Numbered from the stretch's first letter, positions 14,608 through 24,863 are shown. The stretch is 64,000 nt of DNA from Micromonospora sp. NBC_01740 (GCF_035920365.1 NZ_CP109150.1:682001-746000), one strand, 5' to 3'. The notes: generated from the letters alone by a model not told the origin. Program-made: numbers and translations.

Positions 14608-15867
14608 TCAGGCCGGCAGCAGCTCCTCGGTGCGTACCGCCGTGGTCTCCGCGCGGGAGATGGGCCCGGCGGGCAGGGCCGCGACCCCGGCCCCGACGGC
14701 GACCGCGGCCCCGGCGAAGACGAACGCCCAGGGCACGCCGCCGCCGTGGTCGACGATCAGGCCAGCCCCCGCGCCGCCGGCGGCGCTGGCCCCCACCGAC
14801 ATGGTCACCACCCAGGTGTACGCCTCGTTCAGCATGCTGGTCGGGGAGATCCGGCCGACCAGGGTGTTCTCCAGGGTGAGCGCGGGCGCGATCATGGCGC
14901 CCCCGATCACCAGGGCGGTGCCCAGCGCCACCGGCGTGGGCATCACCGCGAAGACGGCGAAGCTGGCGGCCACGCCGCCGAGCAGCAGCGAGAACTGCCG
15001 GGTCATGTTCCGGGCCGGCTTGCGGACGCCGAACCAGAAACCGCCCACTGCGCTGCCGACGCCCCAGACGGCCAGCAGCACCCCGGCGAGGCTGTCGGGG
15101 TCGTCGGACGTGTAGGCGGTGGCGAACGCCGGCACGGTCACGCCGGCCGCGCCGAAGGCGATGCCCAGGCTGGCGACGCAGAGCAGCAGTGCCGGGAAGC
15201 CGGGCACGCGCAGCGGGCCGAGCCCTCTGGTCTGGTGCTCGCGCGGGTGCGGCTGCCAGCCGCGCATGACCCGGCCGAGGGCCACCGCCATGGTGCCGAC
15301 CAGGGTCACCACGGCTGAGCCGACCAGGGCGGCACCGGCGTCGGCGAACAGGATGAAGCCGGCGACCAGCAGCGGACCGAGCACGAAGACGATCTCGAAG
15401 AGCGTGGTCTCGGCGGCGAGGGCGGTGTTGCGGAGGTGCCACCGGCCGGACGACGGCGAGGTCAGCTCGTTCCAGGCGCCCCGGATCGCTGCGGTCAGCG
15501 GCGGGTAGGTGGCGCCGGCGATTCCGGAGGCCACGAAGACCAGCGTCAGGCTGCCGGCGTCGGAGCGGGCGGACCAGAGCAGGCCGAGCAGGGCGAACGG
15601 GTGGGCGATCGCGGTGCCGACGAGCACCGGGGTGGGACCGATCCGATCGGCGATCCGGCCGGCCACGGGGCTGAGCGCGGCGCCGGAGAGGGCGTAGATG
15701 CCCCCGGCGACGGCCGCCAGCGAGTAGCGGCCGGTGACCTGCTCGACGACCAGCAGCAGCGCCAGCGGCGTCATGCCGATCCCGAGCCTGCCGACGATGC
15801 CGGTGAGCAGCAGCATCGGCGCTCCGGGGATCCGCCAGACGCCCAGGTACTGGCGCAGTGCGGCCAC
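14608..15867 (-). CDS. major facilitator superfamily transporter
   Basis: A 419-residue membrane protein with about twelve helices. The MFS loop 2-3 motif is visible as [16 protein letters not shown], preceded by SGAALSPVA. The start was set at GTG 15867, whose SD GGAGG is well placed; longer in-frame starts would add an unlikely hydrophilic leader. The sequence resembles drug- or metabolite-exporting MFS proteins of actinobacteria (DHA-like), but the substrate is unknown. It converges with yajQ across a strong hairpin and follows htpX after another hairpin, so it is probably monocistronic. Confidence 0.85.
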   Translation of the reverse strand: MAALRQYLGVWRIPGAPMLLLTGIVGRLGIGMTPLALLLVVEQVTGRYSLAAVAGGIYALSGAALSPVAGRIADRIGPTPVLVGTAIAHPFALLGLLWSARSDAGSLTLVFVASGIAGATYPPLTAAIRGAWNELTSPSSGRWHLRNTALAAETTLFEIVFVLGPLLVAGFILFADAGAALVGSAVVTLVGTMAVALGRVMRGWQPHPREHQTRGLGPLRVPGFPALLLCVASLGIAFGAAGVTVPAFATAYTSDDPDSLAGVLLAVWGVGSAVGGFWFGVRKPARNMTRQFSLLLGGVAASFAVFAVMPTPVALGTALVIGGAMIAPALTLENTLVGRISPTSMLNEAYTWVVTMSVGASAAGGAGAGLIVDHGGGVPWAFVFAGAAVAVGAGVAALPAGPISRAETTAVRTEELLPA

Positions 15868-15959
15868 GGTCGACCTCCAGGGGATGTAACGAGCGGGGAA
15901 CCTTTCGACCCTAACGCCGCCGGAGGCGTGGAAGGAACGGTTAACGCGCTCACACGGCG

Positions 15960-15995
15960 TTCCGCCCGTGTCCGGCTGACCGGACACGGGCGGAA
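15960..15995 (-). terminator. perfect 16-bp hairpin after htpX
   Basis: TTCCGCCCGTGTCCGG and CCGGACACGGGCGGAA are perfect complements with a 4-nt loop. The hairpin begins 14 bp after the htpX stop on the same strand. One of the strongest terminator-like hairpins in the window. Confidence 0.85.
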
Positions 15996-16009
15996 AGGTG
16001 ATCAGCGCC

Positions 16010-16885
16010 TCAGCGCTGGAACTGCACGGGGCCGCTGTTCGCGGCCATCCGCTCCAGCCGGGTGACCCGCTCCTCCATCTTGGGGTGGGTGGAGAAGAGC
16101 GCCGCCACGCCGCCGCCCTTGAACGGGTTGGCGATCATCAGGTGAGCGGTGCTGGTGAGCTGCCCCTGGGCCGGCAGCGGCCGACGCTGGGCACCCATGT
16201 GGATCTTCCGTAGGGCGCTGGCCAGGGCCAGCGGGTCCTTCGTGAGCCTGGCCCCGGAGGCGTCCGCCTGGAACTCCCGGCTGCGGCTGATCGCCAGCTG
16301 GATGACGGTGGCCGCGATCGGCCCCAGGATGATGGTGAGCAGCAGCACGGCCGGGTTCGGGGAGTCCTCGTCGTCGCCCCCGCCCAGCGGGATGAACCAG
16401 GCGATGTTCGCCAGCATGGTGATGATGCCGGCCAGACCTGCCGCCACGCTGGAGATGAGGATGTCCCGGTTGTATACGTGCGACAGCTCGTGCCCGATCA
16501 CGCCCCGCAGCTCCCGGTAGTCGAGGATCTCGGTGATCCCCTGGGTGACGCAGACGGCCGCGTGCTGCGGGTTCCGCCCGGTGGCGAACGCGTTGGGCTG
16601 CGACGTCGGGCTCACGTAGAGGCGCGGCATCGGCTGCCCGGCCTCGGTGGCCAGTTCACGGACCATCCGGTACAGCTCGGGGAACTGTGCCTCGCTGACC
16701 GGTTGCGCCCGCATCGAGCGCAGCGCGAGCTTGTCGGAGTAGAAGTAGGTGACGCCGTTCATGAGCAACGAGACGACGACGGCGATGACCAGGCCGCCAC
16801 TGCCGCCGAACCAGTAGCCCACCGCCAGGATCAGCGAGGTGAGCAGGCCGAGCAGCGCGGCGGTCTTCAGACGGTTGTGGTGCAC
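16010..16885 (-). CDS. htpX: HtpX-family membrane zinc metalloprotease
   Basis: A 291-residue M48B protease of the plasma membrane that degrades damaged membrane proteins. The zinc motif H-E-x-x-H is in [15 protein letters not shown], and the distal Glu lies in [15 protein letters not shown]. Two N-terminal helices and two more after the active site ([18 protein letters not shown] and [19 protein letters not shown]) set the usual topology. The GTG at 16885 is preferred because AGGAG lies 5 nt upstream; the GTG two codons earlier is too close to it. A perfect hairpin terminates it. 16892-17054 holds nothing else clear. Confidence 0.95.
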   Translation of the reverse strand: MHHNRLKTAALLGLLTSLILAVGYWFGGSGGLVIAVVVSLLMNGVTYFYSDKLALRSMRAQPVSEAQFPELYRMVRELATEAGQPMPRLYVSPTSQPNAFATGRNPQHAAVCVTQGITEILDYRELRGVIGHELSHVYNRDILISSVAAGLAGIITMLANIAWFIPLGGGDDEDSPNPAVLLLTIILGPIAATVIQLAISRSREFQADASGARLTKDPLALASALRKIHMGAQRRPLPAQGQLTSTAHLMIANPFKGGGVAALFSTHPKMEERVTRLERMAANSGPVQFQR

Positions 16886-17054
16886 GATCACTCCTTCGGT
16901 GCAGCACGGATCGCTCGGGATCCGCTGACCGGTTCAACAACCCGGTACCCGCCAACCATCCGTCTCATGGCTGTGAGTTGCCTGAGATGTCCGAAGTGCC
17001 CGTCGGGACTGAAGCCCCCGAAGACGGGAAGACCGTCCGACGCGAACCGCCGCG

Positions 17055-18572
17055 TCAGCGGGCGGCGACGTCGAGCACGAGCTGCGGGGCGAAGCCGAGC
17101 ACCAGCGCCGCCGCCGTCGCCACGGCCAGCACCACGCCGACCGTCCGGGCCCGCACGGGGGCCACGTGGGCCACGGTCGAGATGCCGTCAGCGGCGGCGC
17201 CCACCGCAATGGCCGAGCCCTCGGCCGGCGCGGCCCACAGGGCGGCGGTGAGACGCAGGTAGTAGGCCAGGCCGATCACCGCGTTCACGGCCACCACCAC
17301 GGCCAGCCAGCCCGCGCCGCCGTCCAGCAGCGAACGGACCACGGTCACCTTCGCGAAGAGACCGGCCAGGCCCGGCGGCAGGCCGGCGAGCCCGATCAGC
17401 GCCAGCCCGAGCGCCGCCGCCCGCCACGGGTGGCGCCGGGCCGCCCCGCGCAGGTCGTCGACCGTGCCGCCGTCCGCGCCCGCCGGGCGCAACGCCACCA
17501 CGGCCGCGAAGGCCGCCAGTTCCAGCAGCACGAAGAAGACGGCGTACGCCACGGCGGCCGCGTACGCGGCGGTGCGGGCGTCGGCGGTGCGCCCGGCGGT
17601 CAGCGCCAGCGCGCCGAGCGGGGCGAGGATGTAGCCGGCCTGGGCGACCGAGGACCAGGCGAGCAGCCGGACCGTACGCCGCTGGCGCAGCGCCACCAGG
17701 TTGCCGACGGTCATCGTCAGCACCGCGAGCAGGGCGAGCACCGGACCGGTCACGTCGGCGGGCAGCGCGTGCTGCACCACGGCGAGCAGCGCCACCACGC
17801 CGCCCAGCTTGGAGGCGGTGGACAGGTACGCCGCCACCGGCAGCGGCGCGCCGTCGTAGGCGGCCGGCGCCCATGCGTGGAACGGCACCGCCGCCACCTT
17901 GAACGCCAGCCCCAGCACCACCAGCGCCACGGCGGCGGTGGTCAGGGGCAGGTCGAGCAGGTCCGTGCGGTCGGCGAGGATCGCGCCGATCCGGCCAAGG
18001 TGCAGCCCGCCGGTGGCCGCGTAGAGCAGCGCCGCCCCGAGCAGCGTCAGCGTGGTGGCGACCACGCTGACCACGAAGAAGGTGACGGCCGCCTCGGCGC
18101 TGGCCAGGCTGTCCCGGCGCAGCCCCACGAGGACGTAGAGCGGGAGGGTGAGCGTCTCCAGCGCCACGATCAGGGTGATCAGGTCGCCGGCCGCGCCGAG
18201 CACCACGCCGCCCGTCATCGAGCAGGCGAGCAGGAAGCAGTACTCCCCCGCCGGCGACTGCCCCGCCCGCAGCAGCGGGCCGGACAGCGCGAGCACGCCG
18301 AGGGTCAGCAGGGCGACGACGACGGCGACCAGGGCGGCCCGGCCGCCGAAGACGTACGAGCAGTCGGGGCCCACGCAGAACGTCCGCCGCTCGCTCCCGG
18401 CGCCGACCAGGGCCGCGCCGAGCGCCGTGGCCGCCGCGCCGACGGCGGCCGTGGCCAGCGTGACCCGGGCGCGGGCGACCAGCAGGTCGGCGAGCAGCAC
18501 CAGCACGGCCGTGCCGGCGGCCAGGTAGGCCGGGAGCAGCGCCACGTTGTCGACGCTCTGCACCACGCTCAT
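17055..18572 (-). CDS. nuoN: NADH-quinone oxidoreductase subunit N
   Basis: A 505-residue antiporter-like membrane subunit of complex I with about fourteen transmembrane helices. The conserved core is visible in FKVAAVPFHAWAPAAYDGAP, with the proton-pathway lysine, and in LPPGLAGLFAKV towards the end. It is the last gene of the I-J-K-L-M-N block but is separated from nuoM by 120 bp, whereas the other members overlap. The gap contains a GCTCGCTCCGCTCGCTC motif also found near the nuoI start. It is still likely co-transcribed, since no terminator is visible. Confidence 0.95.
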   Translation of the reverse strand: MSVVQSVDNVALLPAYLAAGTAVLVLLADLLVARARVTLATAAVGAAATALGAALVGAGSERRTFCVGPDCSYVFGGRAALVAVVVALLTLGVLALSGPLLRAGQSPAGEYCFLLACSMTGGVVLGAAGDLITLIVALETLTLPLYVLVGLRRDSLASAEAAVTFFVVSVVATTLTLLGAALLYAATGGLHLGRIGAILADRTDLLDLPLTTAAVALVVLGLAFKVAAVPFHAWAPAAYDGAPLPVAAYLSTASKLGGVVALLAVVQHALPADVTGPVLALLAVLTMTVGNLVALRQRRTVRLLAWSSVAQAGYILAPLGALALTAGRTADARTAAYAAAVAYAVFFVLLELAAFAAVVALRPAGADGGTVDDLRGAARRHPWRAAALGLALIGLAGLPPGLAGLFAKVTVVRSLLDGGAGWLAVVVAVNAVIGLAYYLRLTAALWAAPAEGSAIAVGAAADGISTVAHVAPVRARTVGVVLAVATAAALVLGFAPQLVLDVAAR

Positions 18573-18692
18573 GCCGGCACTCCGCTCCGCTGCGTGCCGT
18601 CATGAGACATCAGCGCACAAAGCCCGATGATTCGCTCGCTCCGCTCGCTCATGCCGATATCCCGTCACGTCCGTACCGCCGACCCGGATCGC

Positions 18693-20198
18693 TCACCGCA
18701 GCACCTCCACGAGGGCGTCGACGGGGGCCTCGGCGACGCCGAGCACCAGGGTCGGGGCCAGGCCGACCGCGAGGGCGAGCAGCACCAGCGGCGCCCACGC
18801 GAGCAGTTCCGCGCCGGCCAGGCCGGGGGTCAGCCGCCCGACCGCCGGGCTGGGCCGCCCGTGCGTCACCCGCCGCAACAGCCGCAGCAGGTACGCGGCG
18901 GTGAGCGCCCCGCCGATCGCCGCCAGCACGCCCAGGGTGGTCCAGAGCGTCCCGCCGACCTCGACGGCGGCGACCACGGCGAACGCCTCGCCCCAGAAGC
19001 CGGCCAGCCCGGGCAGGCCGAGCGAGGCGACGGCGGCGAAGCCGAGCAGCCCGGCGAGCCGGGGGGCGGTCTCCCGCAGCCCGGACAGCTCGTCCAGCGA
19101 CCCGGTGTGCGTACGGTCCTTGACCGCGCCGGCGAGGAAGAAGAGCAGGCCGGTGATCACCCCGTGCGCGACGTTGCCGATCAGGGCCGCCTGGATGCCG
19201 GTGGTGGTGAGCGTGGCGACCCCGAGCAGCACGAAGCCCATGTGCCCGACGCTGGAGTACGCGATCAGCCGCTTCAGCTCCCGCTGCGCCAGGCAGACCA
19301 GCGACCCGACGAGGATCGCCGCGACCGCCAGCACGCCGAGCACCGGGGCGGCCCAGCGGGCGCCCTCGGGGGCCACCCCGACCGCGATCCGGACCAGCCC
19401 GTACGTGCCCATCTTGAGCAGCACCCCGGCGAGGACGACGCTGCCGACGGTGGGCGCCTGCGTGTGCGCGTCGGGCAGCCAGGAGTGCAGCGGCCAGAGC
19501 GGGCTCTTCACCGCGAAGGCCAGCGCCAGCAGCGTGAACGCCGCGAGCTGGGTGCCCCGGGACAGGCCCGTGCCGCCCGTGAGCGCCACCACGTCAGCCG
19601 TCCCGGCGGCGGCCACCACCACGAACACGCCGACCAGCAGCAGCACCGAGCCGAACAGCGTGTAGAGGGCGAACTTGCGGGCCGCCCGCCGCCGGTCCGC
19701 GCCGCCCCAGCCGGCGATGATCGCGTACATGGGGAGCAGGACGACCTCGAAGAAGACGAAGAAGAGCACGAGGTCGAGGGCGAGGAAGGTGCCGAGGATG
19801 CCGACCTCGACGACCAGCAGCAGGGCCACCAGGGCCCGCCCGCTGCCGCCGTCGGGCACCTTCCACAGGGTGTAGGCGCAGCAGAGCAGGGTGAGCAGGG
19901 CGGTCAGCACGACCAGCGGCCAGGAGATGCCGTCCACGCCGAGGTGGAAGCGCAGGTCGAGGCCGGGCACCCAGGGCAGGTCGATCCGGTGCCAGGGGCG
20001 CACGGCGGGGGTGTCGGCCGCGTAGCTGGTCCAGCCGCGGTCGCCGAGGAAGAGCAGCGCGGCGGCCACCAGGGTCAGCGCGGCGACGACCGTGCCGACC
20101 GCCCGGGCCGCCCGGTCCCGGGGCGTCGCCGCCACCGCGAGCGCACCGAGCGCCGGCAGCGCCAGCACCGCCACCAGCAGGAACTCCCCCAACCTCAT
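18693..20198 (-). CDS. nuoM: NADH-quinone oxidoreductase subunit M
   Basis: A 501-residue membrane subunit of complex I. Family features include DGISWPLVVLTALLTLL near residue 89, the Glu-bearing helix FFVFFEVVLLPMYAIIAGWG (the pumping glutamate is Glu151), and FAVKSPLWPLHSWLPDAHTQ with its key lysine at 231. The start ATG at 20198 overlaps the nuoL stop by ATGA, so the proteins are translationally coupled. Length and residues look normal, so proton pumping by this subunit is expected to be intact. Confidence 0.96.
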   Translation of the reverse strand: MRLGEFLLVAVLALPALGALAVAATPRDRAARAVGTVVAALTLVAAALLFLGDRGWTSYAADTPAVRPWHRIDLPWVPGLDLRFHLGVDGISWPLVVLTALLTLLCCAYTLWKVPDGGSGRALVALLLVVEVGILGTFLALDLVLFFVFFEVVLLPMYAIIAGWGGADRRRAARKFALYTLFGSVLLLVGVFVVVAAAGTADVVALTGGTGLSRGTQLAAFTLLALAFAVKSPLWPLHSWLPDAHTQAPTVGSVVLAGVLLKMGTYGLVRIAVGVAPEGARWAAPVLGVLAVAAILVGSLVCLAQRELKRLIAYSSVGHMGFVLLGVATLTTTGIQAALIGNVAHGVITGLLFFLAGAVKDRTHTGSLDELSGLRETAPRLAGLLGFAAVASLGLPGLAGFWGEAFAVVAAVEVGGTLWTTLGVLAAIGGALTAAYLLRLLRRVTHGRPSPAVGRLTPGLAGAELLAWAPLVLLALAVGLAPTLVLGVAEAPVDALVEVLR

Positions 20199-22126
20199 GC
20201 GGCCACTCCGATCACGACGGCCGCCAGGCCGATCAGCAGCGCCCCGGCGAGCACGCCGGCCGCCGCGCGCGGCAGCGCCGCGCGGTGCAGCGACGCCAGG
20301 CCGCCGCCGAGGCCGAGCGCGGCCCGGCCGCTGCCCTCGACCGCGCCGTCCACCACCACCTCGTCGGCGGTACGCGTGGCGCGGGCCAGCGCCTTCGCCG
20401 GGCGTACGACCAGGGCACGCTGGACGTCGTCGAGCCGGAACGCGGCGGCGAAGACCGGCCGCAGCGGACCCAGCGCGGTCGCCGGGTCGGCGGCCGGGTC
20501 CCGCCGCCAGCGCAGCCAGGCCAGCCCCGCCCCGACGACCAGCAGCGCCAGCGGCAGCAGCAACTCCGGGCCGACGTGGATCAGCAGATGCTCCGGCGCG
20601 CTGGCGGTGGGCGTGAGCAGCAGCCGGCGGGCGAATGCCCAGTCGAAGCCGGCGAGGCCGAGCAGGGCGGCCGGCACGGCGAGCAGCAGCACCGGCCAGC
20701 GCATCACCGCGGGCGGGTCGTGCGGGTGCGCCAGCGGCATCCGCGTCTCGCCGAAGAAGGTGCGCAGCAGCAGTCGGGTGGCGTACCAGGCGGTGACCGC
20801 GACGCCGACCAGCCCGGCCAGCCAGACCAGCCAGCCGACCCAGGCCGGGGCCGGACCGGTGCCGTGCAGGGCGGCGTCCTGGGCGACGGTGAGCACGCCG
20901 TCCTTGCTCCAGAAGCCCGACAGCGGCGGCACCCCGGCCAGCGCCCCGAGCCCGATCACCGTGCACCAGAAGGTGACCGGCATGCTGCGGCGCAGCCCGC
21001 CCATGCGGGACATCAGCGTGGTGCCGACGGCGTGGATCACCGCGCCGGCGGCGAGGAACAGCAGCGCCTTGAACGCGGCGTGGGTGAGCAGATGGAACAG
21101 GGCGGCCGGAGTGGAGCCGACCGCCAGCGCGCCCGTCATGTAGCCGATCTGCGAGACCGTCGACCAGGCCAGCACGCGCTTGAGGTCGTCCTGGGCGGTG
21201 GCGGCGAACGCGCCGAGCAGCAGGGTGACCGAGGCCATGACGCCGAGCACGGCCAGCGCGGTCGGCGTCACCTCGAACAGCGGGTAGAGCCGGGTGACGG
21301 CGTACACGCCGGCGGCGACCATGGTTGCGGCGTGGATCAGCGCCGAGATCGGCGTCGGACCGGCCATCGCGTCCGGCAGCCAGGTGTGCAGCGGGAACTG
21401 GGCGCTCTTGCCGGCCACCCCGGCGAGCAGCAGCAGGCAGGCGGCGGTCAGCGTACCGGTGGCGTGGTCGTGGGCGAGCACGTCGGCGATCCGGAAGCTG
21501 CCGGCCGAGACGCCGAGCAGCGCGATGCCGAGCAGGAAGCCGACGTCGCCGACCCGGGTCACCAGGAACGCCTTCATGGCGGCGGCCGGCGCCTCGGGCA
21601 GCCGGCGGTCGTGGGCGATGAGCAGGTAGGAGCAGATGCCCATCACCTCCCAGCCGACCAGCAGCAGGATCAGGTCCCCGGCGACCACCACCAGCAGCAT
21701 GGCGGCGGTGAAGAGGCTGATCTGCGCCGCGTACGGCGGGTAGCGGTGGTCGGTGTCGACGTCGTCGTGCGGGCCCCGGCGCAGGTAGCCGACCGAGTAG
21801 ACCTGCACGGCCAGGGCCACCGCGGCGACCGCGACGGCGACCAGCGCGGCGGCGGAGTCCAGCCGCACCCCGAGGCTCACGGTCAACCCGCCCAGGTCCA
21901 CCCAGGTGGTGGACGCCTCGGCGGGCCGGTCGAGGGTGACCAGCAGGGCGACGGCGAGCGCCAGCGCACCGGCCGCCCCGGCCACGCCGAGCGCGATCGC
22001 CGCCCGCCGGGCCGGGCCCCCGGCCGTCCCCGCGTCGCGCGGCGCCGGCGGCAGCAGCAGGCCGAGCAGTCCCGCCACCAGCGGTACGGCCGGCAGCAGC
22101 GCGCCGAGCAGGGTGGTCGTGCTCAC
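20195..22126 (-). CDS. nuoL: NADH-quinone oxidoreductase subunit L
   Basis: A 643-residue antiporter-like subunit with the long lateral helix at the C-terminus typical of NuoL. Visible conserved elements are DHRYPPYAAQISLFTAAML, VGWEVMGICSYLLIAH (pumping Glu), KSAQFPLHTWLPDAMAGPTP and HAAFKALLFLAAGAVIH. Both ends overlap its neighbours by 4 bp (nuoK upstream, nuoM downstream). The sequence shows all residues expected for a working proton channel. Confidence 0.96.
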   Translation of the reverse strand: MSTTTLLGALLPAVPLVAGLLGLLLPPAPRDAGTAGGPARRAAIALGVAGAAGALALAVALLVTLDRPAEASTTWVDLGGLTVSLGVRLDSAAALVAVAVAAVALAVQVYSVGYLRRGPHDDVDTDHRYPPYAAQISLFTAAMLLVVVAGDLILLLVGWEVMGICSYLLIAHDRRLPEAPAAAMKAFLVTRVGDVGFLLGIALLGVSAGSFRIADVLAHDHATGTLTAACLLLLAGVAGKSAQFPLHTWLPDAMAGPTPISALIHAATMVAAGVYAVTRLYPLFEVTPTALAVLGVMASVTLLLGAFAATAQDDLKRVLAWSTVSQIGYMTGALAVGSTPAALFHLLTHAAFKALLFLAAGAVIHAVGTTLMSRMGGLRRSMPVTFWCTVIGLGALAGVPPLSGFWSKDGVLTVAQDAALHGTGPAPAWVGWLVWLAGLVGVAVTAWYATRLLLRTFFGETRMPLAHPHDPPAVMRWPVLLLAVPAALLGLAGFDWAFARRLLLTPTASAPEHLLIHVGPELLLPLALLVVGAGLAWLRWRRDPAADPATALGPLRPVFAAAFRLDDVQRALVVRPAKALARATRTADEVVVDGAVEGSGRAALGLGGGLASLHRAALPRAAAGVLAGALLIGLAAVVIGVAA

Positions 22127-22551
22127 CGCTCCCCCTCCGGGCGCTCGGCGGACCCGGGCCGGGCATCCGTCCCGGCAGCGGCGCCCGGGTCGGCCCCGGC
22201 AGTGGCGCCGACCGTGACCGGCCCGGCCAGAGGCGCGCCGGGCAGAGGCTCGGTCAGCGGCACCTCGTCGACGGCGACGGTGGCCCGCAGCCGGTAGAGC
22301 TGGAGCACGATCGCCAGGCCCACCCCGATCTCGGCGGCGGCCAGCACGATCACGAAGAGCGCGAAGACCTGCCCGCCGTGCGGCAGTTGCGTGCGCACGG
22401 TGGTGTCGGCGGTGACCAGGATCAGGTTGACCGCGTTCAGCATCAGCTCGACGGCCATCAGCACCAGCACCGCGTTGCGCCGGCGCAGCACGCCGTAGAC
22501 GCCGAGGCCGAACAGCAGCGCGGCGGTGACGTACGGGATGACGGGTCTCAC
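22123..22551 (-). CDS. nuoK: NADH-quinone oxidoreductase subunit K with an extended tail
   Basis: The first 100 residues form the three-helix NuoK core (PYVTAALLFGLGVYGVLRRR, VLMAVELMLNAVNLILV with its membrane glutamate, and FVIVLAAAEIGVGLAIVLQL). The protein continues to 142 residues with a Gly/Ala/Pro-rich tail not found in the roughly 100-residue family norm (EPLPGAPLAGPVTVGATAGA and onwards). The tail looks disordered. Start overlaps nuoJ and stop overlaps nuoL. Confidence 0.94.
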   Translation of the reverse strand: MRPVIPYVTAALLFGLGVYGVLRRRNAVLVLMAVELMLNAVNLILVTADTTVRTQLPHGGQVFALFVIVLAAAEIGVGLAIVLQLYRLRATVAVDEVPLTEPLPGAPLAGPVTVGATAGADPGAAAGTDARPGSAERPEGER

Positions 22552-23159
22552 CGCGACCGCCCGCCGTCGTCGTGCGGCTCCGCGCCTGCGACGGCCGTGC
22601 CCGACCGGTCGGCGCGGGACCTGTCCGCGGCGGGCCGGTCGGCGGGTGGGTCCCCGGCCCTCGGCCGGCCGATGTCGGGTCGGGAGATCACGATGGCGCC
22701 GACCAGGGCGGACAGCAGCAGCACCGAGAGCACCTCGAAGGGCAGCACCCAGCTACGGAAGATCTGGTCGCCCAGGCGTTCCGCGGTGCCCGCGTCGGGC
22801 AGCTCCACGGCCGTCCAGCGGTACGCGTCGACCAGCAGGGCGGCCAGCCCGAGCCCGGTGCCGCCGCCGATCAGCGCCGCCGCCCAGCCCGGCCGGTCCA
22901 GGTCGTCGGAGGCGCCGATCGGGGCGCGGGTGAGCATCACCGCGAAGAGCAGCAGCACGACCACCGCGCCGACGTAGATCAGCACCTGCACCCAGGCCAC
23001 CAGCTCGGCGGTGAGCACCAGGTACATGCCGGCCAGCGCACCGAGGCAGAGCACCAGGTAGAGGCCGGCGCGCACCAGGTGCCGGGTCGCCACCACCAGC
23101 ACCCCCGAACCGACCGCCAGCGCGCCGAGGGCGAGCAGCAGCACGTCCGCACCGGTCAT
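22548..23159 (-). CDS. nuoJ: NADH-quinone oxidoreductase subunit J
   Basis: A 203-residue five-helix membrane subunit of complex I. Core sequences are [20 protein letters not shown] and [20 protein letters not shown] (the pi-bulge helix), then [21 protein letters not shown] hydrophilic Arg/Asp/Pro-rich tail of about 35 residues follows. It overlaps nuoI upstream by 4 bp and nuoK downstream by 4 bp. Confidence 0.95.
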   Translation of the reverse strand: MTGADVLLLALGALAVGSGVLVVATRHLVRAGLYLVLCLGALAGMYLVLTAELVAWVQVLIYVGAVVVLLLFAVMLTRAPIGASDDLDRPGWAAALIGGGTGLGLAALLVDAYRWTAVELPDAGTAERLGDQIFRSWVLPFEVLSVLLLSALVGAIVISRPDIGRPRAGDPPADRPAADRSRADRSGTAVAGAEPHDDGGRSR

Positions 23160-23773
23160 GCGCCGGCCTCGGGCTCGGGGCGTACGGCCGGGGCGGCGGG
23201 ACGGGCGGCGGGCGCGGCGGGGACCGCGGCCTTGCGCGCGGCGGCGGTCTCCTCCTTCGCCGGCTCACCGTTCGGGTCGTGCGCGGGCGGCGGCGGCACG
23301 GTGGCCATCCACTGCCCGAGGTGGTCCTTGTCGTGCAGCAGGTCCTTGATGTCGTACTCGGAGTATTCGAACTCCGGCGACCAGTAGAGGGCGTCGAAGG
23401 GGCAGACCTCCACGCAGATGCCGCAGTACATGCAGAGCGAGAAGTCGATGTCGAACTTGTCGAGCACGTTGCGCTGGCGGGGGCGGGCGGCGCCGGGCAC
23501 CGCCACCTCCTCCTTGTGCGAGTCGATGTAGATGCACCAGTCCGGACACTCCCGGGCGCACAGCATGCAGACCGTGCAGTTCTCCTCCAGCAGCGCGATC
23601 ACCCCGCGCGAGCGGGGCGGCAGCTCGGGGGCGACGTCCGGGTACTGCTGGGTGGTCGAGCGGCGGGTCATCGTCTTCAACGTGACCGCGAGCCCCTTCA
23701 CCAGGCCCGCGCCGGGCAGGCCACGGTCTCCGCCGGCGCCGCCCGGCTCGCTGCGCTCGCTGCGGTCGGTCAT
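23156..23773 (-). CDS. nuoI: NADH-quinone oxidoreductase subunit I, 2[4Fe-4S]
   Basis: A 205-residue iron-sulfur subunit carrying clusters N6a and N6b. The ligands are Cys66-x2-Cys69-x2-Cys72-x3-Cys76 and Cys114-x2-Cys117-x2-Cys120-x3-Cys124, all present. The start ATG at 23773 gives an N-terminal leader ([12 protein letters not shown]) that is not conserved and derives from a repetitive CGCTCGCTG motif; the conserved part begins at [15 protein letters not shown]. The C-terminal tail is Ala/Pro-rich. It is the first gene of the contiguous I-to-N block and is split from nuoH by three unrelated genes. Confidence 0.95.
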   Translation of the reverse strand: MTDRSERSEPGGAGGDRGLPGAGLVKGLAVTLKTMTRRSTTQQYPDVAPELPPRSRGVIALLEENCTVCMLCARECPDWCIYIDSHKEEVAVPGAARPRQRNVLDKFDIDFSLCMYCGICVEVCPFDALYWSPEFEYSEYDIKDLLHDKDHLGQWMATVPPPPAHDPNGEPAKEETAAARKAAVPAAPAARPAAPAVRPEPEAGA

Positions 23774-23875
23774 GCCGACCATCCTGCCCTGTGGCCGCGG
23801 CGCGCGCGACCACCCCCCGAGGTCTGCCGGCGGTACGGTGAGGCGGGGAGAACGACGCATCGGAAAGGGCTCGCC

Positions 23876-24448
23876 ATGACCGCCGCGCTGCACGACGAGT
23901 TTCCGCCGCCGGGCGAGTGGACGGCCGGCGACCTCGACCGCCTGCCCGACGACGGCCGCCGCCACGAACTCCTGGACGGAAACCTCATCATGTCGCTCTC
24001 CCCCACGCGACTCCACCAGTCGATCGCACTGATGCTCGGTGCGGCTCTTCAGGAGACCTGCCCGCCCGACCTCGACGTCACGCAGGGCGTCGAGGTGCGG
24101 CTCTCCCGCACCCGGGCGTTCATCCCCGACGTGCTGGTCACGGAGCTGGACTCGGCCTCGCGCAACGCGTCGCACTACCGGCCCCACGAGGTGATGCTGG
24201 TGGTCGAGATCGTCTCCGAGGGGTCGCGGAGCATCGACCGGGTGCTCAAGCCCGCGCTCTACGCCGAGGCCGACATCCCCTACTTCTGGCGAATCGAGAC
24301 CGAGGCCGGGATCGTGGTGCACGCCCACAAGCTCGACCCGGCGAAGCGCGTCTACGTCGAGCAGGCCCGGATGACCGACGGGATCCTCGTCCCGGAGCCG
24401 TGGGAGATCGACATCCCGCTCGCCAGGATCACGCCCCGGTCCCGCTGA
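23876..24448 (+). CDS. Uma2-family putative restriction endonuclease-like protein
   Basis: A 190-residue protein of the Uma2 (DUF820) family, with a PD-(D/E)XK nuclease fold. The visible core is [13 protein letters not shown] (metal-binding Asp), then [20 protein letters not shown] (E-x-V position with downstream Lys) and [13 protein letters not shown]. These proteins are common in actinobacteria and cyanobacteria and their biology is largely unknown. SD AAAGGG precedes ATG 23876. The gene is inserted between nuoI and nuoH in the opposite direction and converges with the SnoaL-like gene, their ends overlapping by 20 bp. Confidence 0.85.
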   Translation: MTAALHDEFPPPGEWTAGDLDRLPDDGRRHELLDGNLIMSLSPTRLHQSIALMLGAALQETCPPDLDVTQGVEVRLSRTRAFIPDVLVTELDSASRNASHYRPHEVMLVVEIVSEGSRSIDRVLKPALYAEADIPYFWRIETEAGIVVHAHKLDPAKRVYVEQARMTDGILVPEPWEIDIPLARITPRSR

Positions 24449-24863
24449 TCCCACCCGCCGCCGGCGGCAGCATCTCGACGCCGAGCTGCTGGAGGAGCTG
24501 GAACAGCTCGTTGCAGCTCCACACGTCGATGATCCGGCCCGCGTCGTCGAAGCGCAGGAAGCTCGCCCCCGAGTAGCTGACCACCTGCCCGGTCGGCGGC
24601 ACCGGCCCGAACGGCCCGGCCTGGGTGCCCGCCGCCCGCCAGTGCACCGCCACCCGGTCCCCGGCGGCCACCACGTCCACGAGCTTGTAGCGCAGGTCGG
24701 GGAAGGCCGCCCGGCGCTCCCGGTGCCACGCCAGCGTCGCCTCCGGCCCCTCGCCGCCCAGCCCCGGGCACTCCGGCGACACCAGTTCGTACGCCGACTC
24801 CTCCCGCGCGCCGTTCCACACGTCGGCGATGAAGCGTCGGGCCGCCGCCTCCACATCGGTCAT
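24429..24863 (-). CDS. SnoaL-like / NTF2-fold polyketide cyclase-like protein
   Basis: A 144-residue protein of the SnoaL-like ester cyclase group (NTF2 fold). Features are [20 protein letters not shown] at the start, [20 protein letters not shown] in the centre and [20 protein letters not shown] towards the end. No polyketide genes are near, so a generic small-molecule or stress role is more likely than antibiotic synthesis. Its 3' end overlaps the Uma2-family gene convergently. The divergent gap to the GST-like gene (24864-25060) contains a short imperfect repeat (ACTCGGCGCGCCCGG) but no other gene. Confidence 0.75.
   Translation of the reverse strand: MTDVEAAARRFIADVWNGAREESAYELVSPECPGLGGEGPEATLAWHRERRAAFPDLRYKLVDVVAAGDRVAVHWRAAGTQAGPFGPVPPTGQVVSYSGASFLRFDDAGRIIDVWSCNELFQLLQQLGVEMLPPAAGGISGTGA

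Noticed and set aside
18627..21143. 838-residue plus-strand frame opposite nuoM and nuoL
   Set aside because: The opposite strand codes unmistakable complex I subunits; this frame is a GC-driven shadow.
18693..22166. A single 1157-residue protein running through nuoL into nuoM
   Set aside because: The first 650 residues are an out-of-frame reading of nuoL. True NuoM starts at 20198 with an ATGA overlap.
23279..24448. Long plus-strand reading that extends the Uma2 gene upstream
   Set aside because: The extension overlaps nuoI in another frame. SD AAAGGG and family length support the ATG at 23876.
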